A stretch of 64,000 nt of DNA from Paenibacillus alba (GTDB lineage: Bacteria; Bacillota; Bacilli; Paenibacillales; NBRC-103111): positions 62,001 through 126,000 of the forward strand of contig NZ_JABMKZ010000009.1 of the NCBI RefSeq assembly GCF_013204855.1. Direction: 5' to 3'. Every line of letters starts with the position of its first letter. Within the stretch, counting starts at the first letter, position 1. Positions 52,557 to 61,996 of this stretch are shown here, in pieces. The notes beneath the pieces were generated by a model, which had not been told where the DNA came from, did no database searches, and saw only the letters and a list, made by a program, of their open reading frames with translations. The translations under genes were made by a program, and so were the position numbers.

Positions 52557-54815
52557 ATGTCAGTACGAGAAGAGACAATACAGGCAGGCAGCTGTTGGGA
52601 TGGATTCGTGTCAGGACACTGGCAGAAAGCCGTCGATGTGAAAGATTTTATCGATCATAATTTGACGGTATATACAGGAGATCATTCCTTCTTGGCGGGG
52701 CCAACAGAGGCTACGAAAGAGCTATGGCGTATCGTCAGCGAGCTAACCAACCAAGAGAGAGAAAATGGAGGCGTCTTGGACATTGATGTTCAGACGGTCT
52801 CTTCCATTACCTCGCATGCGCCAGGCTATATCGCCCAGAGCAAGGAGCAAATTGTCGGCTTGCAAACGGATGCTCCACTCAAGCGTTCTGTACAGCCTTT
52901 TGGCGGGATTCGCATGGTCATTGACGCCTGTGAGGCTTATGGCTTCAAGCTGCCGGAAGAAATCATACAAGTGTTTACGGATATTCGCAAAACGCACAAT
53001 CAAGGCGTATTCGACGCTTATACGTCCGAGATGAAAACAGCGCGCAAGGCTGCCATTATTACTGGCTTGCCGGATGCTTATGGCCGCGGCCGCATCATCG
53101 GTGACTACAGACGTGTTGCCTTGTATGGGGTAGACCGGCTGATCGAGGAGAAGAAGCAAGATCTTCTGCAATTGGAAGTGGACGCAATTACAGAAGAGGT
53201 TATTCGACTGCGGGAAGAGCTATCTGAACAAATTCGCAGTTTGCAGGAGCTGAAGAAGATGGCTCAGTCGTACGGCTCCGATATCGCGAAGCCGGCGGTG
53301 AATGCCCGTGAGGCAGTGCAATGGCTGTATTTCGCCTATCTGGCTGCGATTAAGGAGCAAAATGGCGCGGCGATGAGTCTAGGCCGCGTATCCAGCTTTC
53401 TGGATATTTATATCGAGCGGGATCTGCGCGCTGGAACGTTGACGGAGGTGGAAGCGCAGGAGCTTGTGGACCATTTTGTCATGAAGCTTCGTATCGTCAA
53501 ATTTCTACGCACGCCCGATTACAACGAACTTTTCAGCGGAGATCCCACTTGGGTTACGGAATCCATCGGCGGGATGGGACTGGACGGCAGAGCGCGAGTG
53601 ACGAGAAATTCCTTCCGCTTCCTGCATACCTTGTACAATCTGGGCCCCGCTCCTGAACCCAATCTGACTGTGCTGTGGTCATCGCAGCTGCCAGAGGGCT
53701 TCAAAGCTTACTGTGCCAAGGTATCTGTGGAGACCAGCTCCATTCAATATGAGAATGATGATCTGATGCGGCCTTATTATGGCGATGATTACGGCATTGC
53801 CTGCTGTGTATCCGCGATGCGCATCGGCAAGCAGATGCAGTTCTTTGGCGCCCGCGCCAATCTGGCCAAAGCGCTGCTCTATGCGATTAATGGCGGTGTG
53901 GATGAGAAGCTGGGGATACAGGTAGGACCTCAGTTAACGCCTTTAACATCCGATATTCTGATTTATGAAGAGGTTGCTGAGAAATTCGATACCGTGATGG
54001 AGTGGCTGGCGAAGCTGTATGTAAACACGCTTAACGTCATTCATTATATGCATGATAAATATTGCTACGAGCGATTGGAAATGGCACTGCACGATCGTGA
54101 AATTGTACGCACGATGGCTACAGGCATCGCGGGCTTGTCGGTTGTCGCTGATTCGCTTAGCGCGATTAAATATGCGACGGTCCGTCCGATCCGTGACGAA
54201 CGAGGGATTGCGGTTGATTTCCAGATTGAGGGCGAGTACCCGCAATACGGCAACAATGATGAACGGGTAGATGCGATTGCTGTTCAATTGACGGAAACCT
54301 TTATGAATAAGATCAGGAAGCATAAGACGTATCGGGGCGCAGTAGCAACGATGTCCGTACTCACTATTACTTCGAATGTCGTATACGGGAAGAAGACGGG
54401 GAGCACCCCGGACGGACGCAAAGCCGGAGAACCCTTCGCGCCTGGCGCTAACCCGATGCATGGACGCGACCGCAAGGGGGCGCTTGCCTCGTTGGCTTCT
54501 GTCGCCAAACTTCCTTATGAGCACTGCTTGGATGGGATATCCAACACATTCTCGATTGTGCCCAAGGCTCTTGGCCGTGAGGAAGAGACGCGCATATCGA
54601 ATCTGGTTTCACTGCTCGATGGGTATATGGCGAATCAGGGTCATCATTTGAATATTAATGTGTTTGACCGGGCGCAGCTCTTGGACGCGATGGAGCATCC
54701 AGAGCAGTATCCGCAATTGACGATCCGCGTTTCTGGCTACGCGGTAAACTTCATCAAGCTGACCAGAGAACAGCAGCTGGATGTCATCCATCGTACGTTC
54801 CACGGCGCGATGTAA
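52557..54815 (+). CDS. pflB: Formate acetyltransferase (pyruvate formate-lyase)
   Basis: PflB is a glycyl-radical enzyme that turns pyruvate and CoA into acetyl-CoA and formate without oxygen. The 752-residue protein has the catalytic cysteine pair Cys416-Cys417 in [13 protein letters not shown] and the radical Gly727 in [10 protein letters not shown] near the C terminus, with [27 protein letters not shown] before it. The open frame extends upstream, but TTAGGAGGTG directly precedes ATG 52557. It is 40 bases after adhE and is activated by the next gene product. Confidence 0.95.
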   Translation: MSVREETIQAGSCWDGFVSGHWQKAVDVKDFIDHNLTVYTGDHSFLAGPTEATKELWRIVSELTNQERENGGVLDIDVQTVSSITSHAPGYIAQSKEQIVGLQTDAPLKRSVQPFGGIRMVIDACEAYGFKLPEEIIQVFTDIRKTHNQGVFDAYTSEMKTARKAAIITGLPDAYGRGRIIGDYRRVALYGVDRLIEEKKQDLLQLEVDAITEEVIRLREELSEQIRSLQELKKMAQSYGSDIAKPAVNAREAVQWLYFAYLAAIKEQNGAAMSLGRVSSFLDIYIERDLRAGTLTEVEAQELVDHFVMKLRIVKFLRTPDYNELFSGDPTWVTESIGGMGLDGRARVTRNSFRFLHTLYNLGPAPEPNLTVLWSSQLPEGFKAYCAKVSVETSSIQYENDDLMRPYYGDDYGIACCVSAMRIGKQMQFFGARANLAKALLYAINGGVDEKLGIQVGPQLTPLTSDILIYEEVAEKFDTVMEWLAKLYVNTLNVIHYMHDKYCYERLEMALHDREIVRTMATGIAGLSVVADSLSAIKYATVRPIRDERGIAVDFQIEGEYPQYGNNDERVDAIAVQLTETFMNKIRKHKTYRGAVATMSVLTITSNVVYGKKTGSTPDGRKAGEPFAPGANPMHGRDRKGALASLASVAKLPYEHCLDGISNTFSIVPKALGREEETRISNLVSLLDGYMANQGHHLNINVFDRAQLLDAMEHPEQYPQLTIRVSGYAVNFIKLTREQQLDVIHRTFHGAM

Positions 54816-54837
54816 GAAGAGAGGAGTGCAGAGCGAT

Positions 54838-55563
54838 ATGAAAGGACGCATACATTCCTTCGACACCTTTGGCACCGTGGACGGTCCGGGCATTCGCTTT
54901 GTACTATTCATGCAGGGCTGTGCGCTGCAGTGCAAGTACTGCCATAACCCGGATTCATGGGAAATGAACGTGGGGATGCAGATGGATGTCGAGGAGATTA
55001 TGAATGAGATAGAGCCTTATCTGGCGTATTATCGAAGCTCGGGTGGAGGGATTACCGTGACGGGCGGGGAGCCGACTTTGCAGGCTCCTTTCCTAGCCCG
55101 ATTATTCGCCGAGTGCAAGAGGCGCTGGGGGCTGCACACGGTGCTGGATACAAACGGCTTCTGTGAACCAAGTCATGCTCGGGAGCTGTTGGAAGTGACG
55201 GATTTGGTGCTGCTCGACTTGAAGCAGCTGAATCCCGATCGGCACATCGAGCTTACGGCTCAGCCCAACGATCGCATGAAACGATTTGCGCATTATTTAG
55301 ACGAACTCGGCAAGCCATTTTGGATTCGTCATGTGCTCGTGCCGGGATGGACGGATGACAGCAGCGATCTAATCGAGCTCGGCAAGTTCATTGGCTCATT
55401 AGATCATGTATGTAAACTGGAGATACTCCCCTATCATCGAATGGGTGTCTACAAATGGCGCCAGATGGGGAAGGAATATCCGCTCGAGCTTTGTCCTACG
55501 CCATCAGATCAAGAAGTTATTAGGGCGAAGGGGCTCATTGATGCAGGAATATCCTTACGGTAG
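54838..55563 (+). CDS. pflA: Pyruvate formate-lyase activating enzyme (radical SAM)
   Basis: PflA uses S-adenosylmethionine and a 4Fe-4S cluster to place the radical on the PflB glycine. The 241-residue protein begins MKGRIHSFDTFGTVDGPGIR and carries the radical SAM motif C-x3-C-x2-C at Cys28, Cys32 and Cys35 (GCALQCKYCHNPD), followed by GGGITVTGGEPTLQ. GAGAGGAG lies before ATG 54838; a longer in-frame start overlaps pflB and lacks a suitable ribosome site. It is 22 bases after pflB. Confidence 0.95.
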   Translation: MKGRIHSFDTFGTVDGPGIRFVLFMQGCALQCKYCHNPDSWEMNVGMQMDVEEIMNEIEPYLAYYRSSGGGITVTGGEPTLQAPFLARLFAECKRRWGLHTVLDTNGFCEPSHARELLEVTDLVLLDLKQLNPDRHIELTAQPNDRMKRFAHYLDELGKPFWIRHVLVPGWTDDSSDLIELGKFIGSLDHVCKLEILPYHRMGVYKWRQMGKEYPLELCPTPSDQEVIRAKGLIDAGISLR

Positions 55564-55581
55564 ATAGGGGAGGGAGTAGGT

Positions 55582-56124
55582 ATGGCTATCTATACGGCAG
55601 GCTACGCATCGGGGATTGCATCTTCCAATCCGGCGGAGCTAGCCTATGCGACGGATCGTTTGAAGGACGAACATGAGGCATTAAGAGAAAAGCTAAGGAT
55701 GATTGAACACAGTGCCAAAGAATTGATTCTAATCGATGATTTGGCGAAAGGTATACAGCTGGTGCAAGCGCTCAAAGAATTGAGCGATCAATTCATGGAT
55801 GAGCTGGAACAGCATGCAGGGTGGGAAGAAAAGGAGTTATTCCCGTTCCTGTTCACGTATTTTGATCGTCAACCGCAGCCCTCGATGATGCCTTCATTCT
55901 GGGTATTGGAAAAGGATCATCAGCTTGGCCTTTCGTTTATCCAGTCTTTTCAAGAGGCCATTCTTGATGCTGCTTCATTCGTTGTGAAGAAGCAATTAGC
56001 CGATGCCGCAGCACATCTGGTGCAGGCCTGCTTAATACTAAACGATCACATTACCATGGAAGAACAGCTTATTTTTCCATTGACTGAGAATGTATTAACC
56101 GATCTGGAATCCTTTTTCTCGTAG
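55582..56124 (+). CDS. Hemerythrin-like (HHE) domain protein
   Basis: The 180-residue protein is all-helical with histidine/glutamate positions of the HHE cation-binding family: LKDEHEALREKLRMIEH (about 28-44), LEQHAGWEEKELFPF (about 76-90), LEKDHQLGLSFIQ and LNDHITMEEQLIFPL (about 155-170). Such domains bind a di-iron centre that carries or senses oxygen or nitric oxide, or helps repair iron-sulfur clusters. It follows pflA by 18 bases with GGGGAGGGAG as ribosome site, so it belongs to the oxygen-sensitive fermentation operon and may protect it. That role is inference. Confidence 0.8.
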   Translation: MAIYTAGYASGIASSNPAELAYATDRLKDEHEALREKLRMIEHSAKELILIDDLAKGIQLVQALKELSDQFMDELEQHAGWEEKELFPFLFTYFDRQPQPSMMPSFWVLEKDHQLGLSFIQSFQEAILDAASFVVKKQLADAAAHLVQACLILNDHITMEEQLIFPLTENVLTDLESFFS

Positions 56125-56149
56125 CTGACAATAAAAGGAGGAATTATAG

Positions 56150-56671
56150 ATGGTTGTGGACCTTGGGTTGCCGCAGGATCAGGCACAGATGCCTAGATGT
56201 CAACAGATTCTAACGCGGTTGAAAGACGAACATGGTGCGCTGAAAAAGGAGCTTGACCATGTTCAGGATATGACCAGTCAAATGGTCAGCAGGCTTGGCT
56301 CGGAAGATTCGAAGCGCTTGCTTCAAGATATCCGCAAGCAAATGGAAATGTTCATGAAACAGCTTGATGCGCACGAGCATTGGGAAGAAGAAGAAGTGCT
56401 GCCCCTGCTAGCTGATTATGCGAATCAAGGGATGGAGCCAACCTTTTTGACCTCAACATGGGTGTTGGAAGAGGATCACAAGCAAGCGGAACGATTTGTC
56501 CGCTCATTTCTTGAATATGCCGATTCCTGCAAGGGGGCTGACAGCTTGAAGCTGAAGAAAGCCATTTCGCTGCTGAGTGTGGCCTGTTCGGTGCTATCCG
56601 AGCATTTGGCAGCGGAAGAAGAGATGTTTTTCCCGGTTGCCAATCAAATGCTGAGTGAGATAAAGCGATAG
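56150..56671 (+). CDS. Hemerythrin-like (HHE) domain protein, second copy
   Basis: A 173-residue paralogue of the preceding protein, with LKDEHGALKKELDHVQ, LDAHEHWEEEEVLPLLADY, LEEDHKQAERFVRSF and LSEHLAAEEEMFFPVAN at matching positions. All helix and metal-ligand positions are kept, so both copies are probably functional. GGAGGA lies before ATG 56150, 25 bases after the first copy. The pair looks like a tandem duplication that has diverged. Role as for the first: di-iron oxygen or NO handling, inferred. Confidence 0.8.
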   Translation: MVVDLGLPQDQAQMPRCQQILTRLKDEHGALKKELDHVQDMTSQMVSRLGSEDSKRLLQDIRKQMEMFMKQLDAHEHWEEEEVLPLLADYANQGMEPTFLTSTWVLEEDHKQAERFVRSFLEYADSCKGADSLKLKKAISLLSVACSVLSEHLAAEEEMFFPVANQMLSEIKR

Positions 56672-56744
56672 GGATGTTTCTAACATCGTGTCCGAGGGTA
56701 ATATTCATTATACGAAAACATCATACAAACGAGGTGTAAGTGAT

Positions 56745-57176
56745 ATGTTATATTCAAAAATTTTAGTCGCCTACGATGGCTCTGAAGCTGCAGACAAGGC
56801 GCTGGATACGGCGTTGAAATTGGCCAAATTGAACCATTACTCGAAATTGGATATCCTTCATATTTTTAATCTTCCTACGTATGTCATAGGTTCTTCGGTT
56901 GTCATCCCGCCGGTTGTGATCGAAACGAATTATTTGGATTACTCCGAGCAAGTCATTGGGAAAATTAAAGAGAAAATTACGGACTTCTCCAATATTCATA
57001 TTGAAGTGAGAAGCGGGGCGATTACGAAGGAAATTCTCGACTATGCCGATGAGATCCAAGCTGATCTTATCATTATCGGCAGCCGAGGCCTTAGCGGTAT
57101 TGGGGAGTTTGTTCTTGGCAGTGTCAGCCACAATGTAGTTCAGCATGCCAAGCTTCCTGTACTTGTCATCAAATAG
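56745..57176 (+). CDS. Universal stress protein, UspA family
   Basis: The 143-residue protein has the UspA fold with ILVAYDGSEAADKALDTALKLA at the start and the ATP-binding IIIGSRGLSGIGEFVLGSVSHNVVQHAKLPVLVIK (G-x2-G-x9-G-S/V) at the end. UspA proteins of this kind bind ATP and accumulate under stress, including oxygen limitation. GAGGTG precedes ATG 56745; an in-frame upstream extension has no such site. It follows the hemerythrin gene by 73 bases and is closed by a terminator shared with fnr. Confidence 0.9.
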   Translation: MLYSKILVAYDGSEAADKALDTALKLAKLNHYSKLDILHIFNLPTYVIGSSVVIPPVVIETNYLDYSEQVIGKIKEKITDFSNIHIEVRSGAITKEILDYADEIQADLIIIGSRGLSGIGEFVLGSVSHNVVQHAKLPVLVIK

Positions 57177-57190
57177 AGAAGCACAAGCGA

Positions 57191-57230
57191 AAGGACTCCA
57201 CATTTTCGAATGAAGTGTGAAGTCCTTTTT
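57191..57230. terminator. Bidirectional terminator between uspA-like gene and fnr
   Basis: AAGGACT-CCACA and TGTG-AAGTCCTT pair across the loop, with T and A runs on the two sides. It separates two convergent genes. Confidence 0.8.
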
Positions 57231-57259
57231 ATGTCATAAAGGGAAAAATCCTTATTCAC

Positions 57260-58012
57260 CTACATGCGGCAGATGTCCAGAGGGCAGTTTTCACAGTGGC
57301 AAATATCGCGGAGATAAGCGGGGTTCTTAATCGTGATGAGTCCGTTGTGGAAATCGACGGCGTCTTCCTTTTTCATATCGCTCAGCATGCGGTTAACGCT
57401 TTCTCGCGTAGCTCCAATCATATCGGCCATTTCAGCATTGCTGATTTTGTAGTTGATTCGAACATGGTCACCGGTGGGAGCGCCATAGGAATTGCTTAAT
57501 CGAATTAATAAGGAGCAAAGCGCGCCTGGCTTGCCATACATCATTAAATCGCGGAATTTGGTTTCCGTCATGCGGTGCATAAGCCCCATCCATTTCATAA
57601 ACTCAATCGCTAATTCCCCATGCTGCCAAAGCAGCACCTCCAGATCTTTGCGCTGAATCACGCCAATTTCACAATCTGCGGTCACTTCGGCACTGAAGCT
57701 TTGCATAGAATCTTGGAAGGGGTCCATCTGCCCGAACAAGTCACCTTCCTGATGCAAATAAAGGATAAAGCTTCTCCCCGATTCAGACAGCTTCGTAATG
57801 CGGACGCCGCCCTTGCGGACATAAAACAATTTGTCGGCTGCGTCGCCTTCTCTGAATAGGAAATCGCCCTTGGCTGCATGCTTCACATACATGATGCTTT
57901 GAAGCTTTTCGAAATTGGCTGCAGAGAAATATTTCATAATCCCTTTATTCGCTTGGACTTCCGTGTGATCGCAAGTGCGGCATCCTTTAGTCGATGTATG
58001 ATTTATGGCCAT
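57260..58012 (-). CDS. fnr: Crp/Fnr family regulator, Bacillus-type Fnr
   Basis: A 250-residue oxygen-responsive regulator. The cyclic-nucleotide-type sensor domain (about 25-140, with GDFLFREGDAADKLFYVRKGGVRI) leads to a helix-turn-helix whose recognition helix is GATRESVNRMLSDM (about 200-213). The C-terminal tail ICHCENCPLDICRM has four cysteines, as in Bacillus subtilis Fnr, where C-terminal cysteines hold the 4Fe-4S cluster; two more cysteines occur near the N terminus (CRTCDH). ATG 58012 lies behind GAGGAG; the longer TTG start at 58021 overlaps that site. The three Fnr-type promoters at 48.3-49.9 kb are its obvious targets. Confidence 0.88.
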   Translation of the reverse strand: MAINHTSTKGCRTCDHTEVQANKGIMKYFSAANFEKLQSIMYVKHAAKGDFLFREGDAADKLFYVRKGGVRITKLSESGRSFILYLHQEGDLFGQMDPFQDSMQSFSAEVTADCEIGVIQRKDLEVLLWQHGELAIEFMKWMGLMHRMTETKFRDLMMYGKPGALCSLLIRLSNSYGAPTGDHVRINYKISNAEMADMIGATRESVNRMLSDMKKEDAVDFHNGLITIKNPAYLRDICHCENCPLDICRM

Positions 58013-58227
58013 AAGGACCAACTCCTCAACGTTTCTTTGTTATCTTCATCATAACGGTATTTCCGGTTTTTGGTTATCGGGAGGTACGCTGATCTTTTTA
58101 GGGGAAAAAGGCGGGAAATCCTGATACGAAAATCAGGGTTTTCCCTGACTTACAAGACGCGTCGAAAGGTCTACAATGGTAGGAAAGGAAAATCTAACTG
58201 TTTTCGTCGAAAAGGAGGTGGCAGGAG

Positions 58228-58689
58228 ATGGCAATTGGCGATACAAGCCTGAAAGTAGAATTAGCGCTTTTGCAAAGCTTGACGTCAAGCGATTTCATGG
58301 CATTGGCATCTCTTCAGGGCCATTCAGGTCGCGGCGGGTGGGATTATGTATGGGGAAACAGAAACGATCGTTATCAATATATGGTCATACGGGCAGGACA
58401 TGGATTGGCAGGTACCGCTCTGCGTCTGGGCAGGTGGGTCAAGATCGACGGTGCGGGTGCTGAAAATAGTCAGGAAAGACTTCATTGTCCGATGATGCTT
58501 GCTGAACATCTGCAATCCGCCGCCGTGTTTCCCCTTATGACGACTGCGAATCGCCAGATTGTTGGCTTGATTTATTTAGGTAAGCGCAAACAAAGTAACT
58601 TTGAAGTAAATGAGTTGCTCGCAGCGCAGGAGAAGATTGCCACACTAGCTTCTTTGTTGGAAGGAATCATACAAGAGACTGCCAAATGA
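58228..58689 (+). CDS. GAF-domain protein, NreA-like
   Basis: The 153-residue protein is a single GAF domain: GWDYVWGNRNDRYQYMVIRAGHGLAG, CPMMLAEHLQSAAVFPLM and IVGLIYLGKRKQSNFEVNE. In staphylococci the NreA GAF protein binds nitrate and controls the NreB/NreC pair; the following two genes are such a pair. GCAGGAG precedes ATG 58228. A terminator after it shows it can be transcribed apart from the regulator. Nitrate binding is inferred from context. The 215 bases before it contain no Fnr box. Confidence 0.7.
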   Translation: MAIGDTSLKVELALLQSLTSSDFMALASLQGHSGRGGWDYVWGNRNDRYQYMVIRAGHGLAGTALRLGRWVKIDGAGAENSQERLHCPMMLAEHLQSAAVFPLMTTANRQIVGLIYLGKRKQSNFEVNELLAAQEKIATLASLLEGIIQETAK

Positions 58690-58718
58690 ATTCCTTACTG
58701 GAATTCGTTTTTTTTGTT
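58688..58718 (+). terminator. Terminator after the GAF gene
   Basis: GAATTCC and GGAATTC pair around five bases and are followed by GTTTTTTTT. The left arm starts at the stop codon. Confidence 0.8.
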
Positions 58719-58788
58719 ATGATTAGGGCAAATAAAAAGAAAATGGGATCGGGATAGTGATTATCCATTTACTAGGAGGTATCGCATA

Positions 58789-59436
58789 TTGAAGGTTCTG
58801 GTCGTGGATGATCATGCTGTAGTTAGATCGGGTTTAATCATGCTGCTCCATGGCAAGCAGGGGATCGAAATTATTGGAGAAGCGGCGGACGGCGAAGAAG
58901 GAATTCGGGCCGCCCTGGAGCTTAAACCGGACGTTGTTTTGATGGATTTGAATATGCCTGGCATGGACGGACTTGCGGCGACAGCGGAGCTCAGGCGATT
59001 AATGCCAAGCTTGGCCATTTTGATTTTGAGCATGCATGACGATGATGAGTACTTGTTTCGGGCTATTCATGTCGGCGCATCAGGCTATATCCTGAAGAGC
59101 TCGCCGCATGAGGAGCTGTTAACGGCGATTCGCTCCGTTGCTGCGGGAAATGCTTATCTCTATCCTACGGCGACGAAGAGGCTCATGAATGAATATATCG
59201 AACGCTTGAAGCAAGGTGAAAACAAAGATACCTTCGACACGCTCTCGGAGCGCGAAAAAGAAGTTCTGGCGCTAATTGCCAAAGGCTTCTCGAATAAAGA
59301 AATTGCCGAACAGTTGATTATCAGCGTCAAAACGGTAGAGTCGCACAAAAGCAATGTGATGGAGAAGCTGGGACTCAAGACGAGACCCGAGCTGGTGAAA
59401 TTCGCTGTGAAGAAAGGGCTGCTGAACTTTGAGTGA
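58789..59436 (+). CDS. NarL/FixJ-type response regulator, NreC-like
   Basis: A 215-residue regulator with a receiver (residues 1-120; VDDHAV, phosphorylated Asp in VVLMDLNMPGMDG at about 53, and the LKSS lysine) and a LuxR/NarL helix-turn-helix (about 148-205, with LSEREKEVLALIAKGFSNKEIAEQL and ISVKTVESHKSNVMEKL). It starts at TTG 58789 behind AGGAGG. It overlaps the kinase gene by 8 bases and is its response partner. With the NreA-like gene before it, a role in anaerobic nitrate or oxygen response is likely. Confidence 0.85.
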   Translation: MKVLVVDDHAVVRSGLIMLLHGKQGIEIIGEAADGEEGIRAALELKPDVVLMDLNMPGMDGLAATAELRRLMPSLAILILSMHDDDEYLFRAIHVGASGYILKSSPHEELLTAIRSVAAGNAYLYPTATKRLMNEYIERLKQGENKDTFDTLSEREKEVLALIAKGFSNKEIAEQLIISVKTVESHKSNVMEKLGLKTRPELVKFAVKKGLLNFE

Positions 59437-60544
59437 GGATAAGAACAGAGCGTATCCAGAAGTCATCGGTGAGAATGTGCTGAACCTATTAAATCGACTT
59501 GACGAGCATATCGCGGATTCCCTGTTTCAGCAGGATTTGAGACAAGCGCTTAAACAATTATCCCATGTTAAATTTGCTCTCGACGAATCCTCCATTGTGG
59601 CTGTTACCGACCATGCAGGGAAGATTTTATATGTAAACGATAAATTTTGCGCAGTTTCCAAGTACTCCCGGAGCGAGCTGCTCGGTCAAGATCATCGGAT
59701 TATCAATTCTGGCTATCACCAGAAGCCGTTCATGGCTGTCTTGTGGCAAACCATTTCCTCAGGGCAGGTATGGCGCGGCGAAATTAAAAATAAAGCCAAA
59801 GACGGCAGCTTTTATTGGGTAGATACAACGATCGTGCCATTCGTGGACGAACAGGGGCAATCCTACCAGTATCTTGCCATTCGGAATGAAGTAACGGAAT
59901 TAAAGCGTGTGGAAGAAGAACTCCAGCTGATGATGTCGCAGGTCATGCGCATTCAGGAGGAAGAGCGCCGCAAGTTTTCACGCGAGCTGCATGATGGCAT
60001 TGGTCAAAGTCTATTCTCCTTATTGATCCAAATGGATCGCTTGATCGGGGAGGGCGAGGCCAAAAGCACGGATTTGACTGCACTTAGACAGCAGGTTTCC
60101 GGCATCATTGAAGATGTGCGAAGTCTGGCTTGGCAAATACGGCCCTCCGTATTGGATGACTTAGGGGTTGTCCCTGCGATTCGAACGTATATTGAAAACT
60201 ATACCAATCATTACGGGATTCGGGTGATGTTGGACAGCCGCTTGTCCCGCAGACTGGGAGCGCTTGAGGAAACGGTCATTTACCGCGTGATTCAAGAGGC
60301 GCTTACCAATATTGCCAAGTACGCGGACGTGTCGGAAGCGACGGTTGTTGTGCAGGAGATGGACTCCCAAGTCTTAGTACGTGTGGAGGACAAAGGTAAA
60401 GGCTTTGCGAGGAATAAGGCAGCCAAAGGCGTGGGTCTTTTCAGCATGGAAGAGCGAGCCAAGAGTATTGGCGGCAGGCTGGACATTCGCTCCGAGCAAG
60501 GGCAAGGAACGGTGGTTAGTTTGGTTGTTCCTTTGAAAGGATGA
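59429..60544 (+). CDS. PAS-domain sensor histidine kinase, NreB-like
   Basis: The 371-residue protein has no membrane helix. A PAS domain (about 45-160, with VTDHAGKILYVNDKFCAVS, GQDHRIINSGYHQKPFM and GEIKNKAKDGSFYWVDTTIVPF) is followed by a HisKA_3 segment (EERRKFSRELHDGIGQSLFSLL, phosphorylated His in about residue 188) and an ATPase domain (QEALTNIAKYADVSEATV, GKGVGLFSM-like end). Architecture and partners match NreB, but NreB holds a 4Fe-4S cluster with four PAS cysteines, and this protein has a single cysteine in total. The PAS sequence is of the Aer-like, possibly flavin-binding type. It starts at TTG 59429 inside the regulator gene. Confidence 0.85.
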   Translation: MSEDKNRAYPEVIGENVLNLLNRLDEHIADSLFQQDLRQALKQLSHVKFALDESSIVAVTDHAGKILYVNDKFCAVSKYSRSELLGQDHRIINSGYHQKPFMAVLWQTISSGQVWRGEIKNKAKDGSFYWVDTTIVPFVDEQGQSYQYLAIRNEVTELKRVEEELQLMMSQVMRIQEEERRKFSRELHDGIGQSLFSLLIQMDRLIGEGEAKSTDLTALRQQVSGIIEDVRSLAWQIRPSVLDDLGVVPAIRTYIENYTNHYGIRVMLDSRLSRRLGALEETVIYRVIQEALTNIAKYADVSEATVVVQEMDSQVLVRVEDKGKGFARNKAAKGVGLFSMEERAKSIGGRLDIRSEQGQGTVVSLVVPLKG

Positions 60545-60943
60545 AAGAGGGTGCTTGCGTCCTGACTGAGCGGAAAGTTTGCTTTTGCCCCACTTTCGTA
60601 GATGTCTGAACCTTCTAAATTGGGGAATTCCTGCGATTATGCATCCTTTTATCTTGGAAAGGATGCATAATCTCCAAAAGCCTGTGAATCTGCAGGCTTT
60701 TGAGGCCTTTTTTCAATATCGGGATGGAAAAGCTTGAAAAGCCTGCTTAATCGCAGGCTTTTGTTGTTTTCACGCGATTCCCTCGAAAAAGCCTGCATTT
60801 TCGCAGGTTTCTTAAGTTCGGGGAGCGACGGATATTGCCGATGTGGTTGGTTGCGCATGGTTTTGGAGCAGACGCCACTCATGAGGCATCCGGCTTACTA
60901 GCATTCGGCATAAATACGCCGCAGCAGGTGAAAACTAACAAAA
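60545..60943. repeat. Intergenic region with GCCTGC/GCAGGC stem-loops
   Basis: At 60628-60815 at least four stem-loops recur: CCTGCGATTATGCATCC with GGATGCATAATC, AAAGCCTGTGAATCTGCAGGCTTTT, AAAGCCTGCTTAATCGCAGGCTTTT and AAAGCCTGCATTTTCGCAGG. They belong to the same family as those at 47686-47876 and could terminate the kinase gene and the convergent LysR gene. No gene is seen in the region. Confidence 0.75.
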
Positions 60944-61831
60944 CTACGCGCGCTGCAGGAGCATATGCAGGAACATTTGGATCGCCATCGTAGGTGAATG
61001 ATCCTGATTTTGAATGATCCAGAAATTCCGTTCCGGCAGCTTGGGGCTGAGTGGGATAGCGCAAATTTCCCCGGATTCCAGCTCCTTGCGCACAATCCAG
61101 CGTGAGAGAATGGATATCCCCAGCCCAGCGGAAACGGCTTCTTTAACGCCCTGGCTGCTGTTGAACACATACGAGCGTTTGATGCGAAGCCCCGCCGCCT
61201 GAATAAACTGATCGTTGAAAGACCGAGTACCGGATCCATGCTCGCGGAAAATCCAAGTGAGGTCGTGGAGCATTTCCGGTTTTACCGTTTTTTTGGAAAC
61301 GAGAGGATGGGAATTAGACGCTATTAAGATCATTTCGTCTTTCATATACGAGGAAACTTGGAGCCCATTCGGTGATACTTGCCCTTCAACTAAACCGAGG
61401 TCAAGCTTGTTCGCCTTCAGCGCTTGGGTAATTTCCTCGGTATTTGCAATCGTAACGGACATCTCGACCTCTGGAAATTGATGTGCAAACTCGGCAAGCA
61501 GGCGCGGTAAAATATATTCCCCAATCGTGAAGCTCGCGCCAATGTGAATCGCCCCTGTTACTTTTTCAGTCAGCAAATGGATTTCTTGCTTTCCTTGTTC
61601 ATAAAGAGCAAGAATTTCTTTGGCTCGCCGATATAGAATTTCACCAGCTTCTGTGAGCATGACATGTTTAGGTGAACGATGCATGAGCTTGGAGCTGAAT
61701 TCGTTCTCCAGATTCCGAATATGCAGCGAGACGGCCGGTTGGGATAAATTCAACAGTTCCGCTGCTCGGGAGAAATTGCGTTGTTCGGTAACGGCTACAA
61801 AAACACGAAGTGTTTCTACGATCATCTGCAT
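60944..61831 (-). CDS. LysR family transcriptional regulator (CysL/YeiE-like)
   Basis: The 295-residue protein has the LysR helix-turn-helix at residues 1-60 (VAVTEQRNFSRAAELLNLSQPAVSLHIRNLENE) and an effector-binding domain with IHIGASFTIGEYILPRLLAEF and GLGISILSRWIV. It is divergent from a YeiH-family transporter gene with 165 bases between their starts. LysR regulators next to yeiH-like genes usually control them and often respond to sulfur compounds; that is inferred here. GGGGGAG precedes the start. Confidence 0.88.
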   Translation of the reverse strand: MQMIVETLRVFVAVTEQRNFSRAAELLNLSQPAVSLHIRNLENEFSSKLMHRSPKHVMLTEAGEILYRRAKEILALYEQGKQEIHLLTEKVTGAIHIGASFTIGEYILPRLLAEFAHQFPEVEMSVTIANTEEITQALKANKLDLGLVEGQVSPNGLQVSSYMKDEMILIASNSHPLVSKKTVKPEMLHDLTWIFREHGSGTRSFNDQFIQAAGLRIKRSYVFNSSQGVKEAVSAGLGISILSRWIVRKELESGEICAIPLSPKLPERNFWIIQNQDHSPTMAIQMFLHMLLQRA

Positions 61832-61996
61832 CTCCCCCTAGTCTTTATATTCTACATAAGGAAGGGGGTTAACGACAAGTTTATCATCAGTTTTTCTCAT
61901 GATAGAGATAGGATATTGATATTTCACTTATCGTTCGGTTCGCTTTATAGTGAGGTTAGAAGAACAGCACAGAGCAGCTTGAAGATGGGAGTGAGG

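Noticed and set aside
61781..61996. N-terminal extension of the YeiH-family gene
   Set aside because: It runs over the divergent regulator start and the promoter region; the family N terminus and ribosome site fit ATG 61997.
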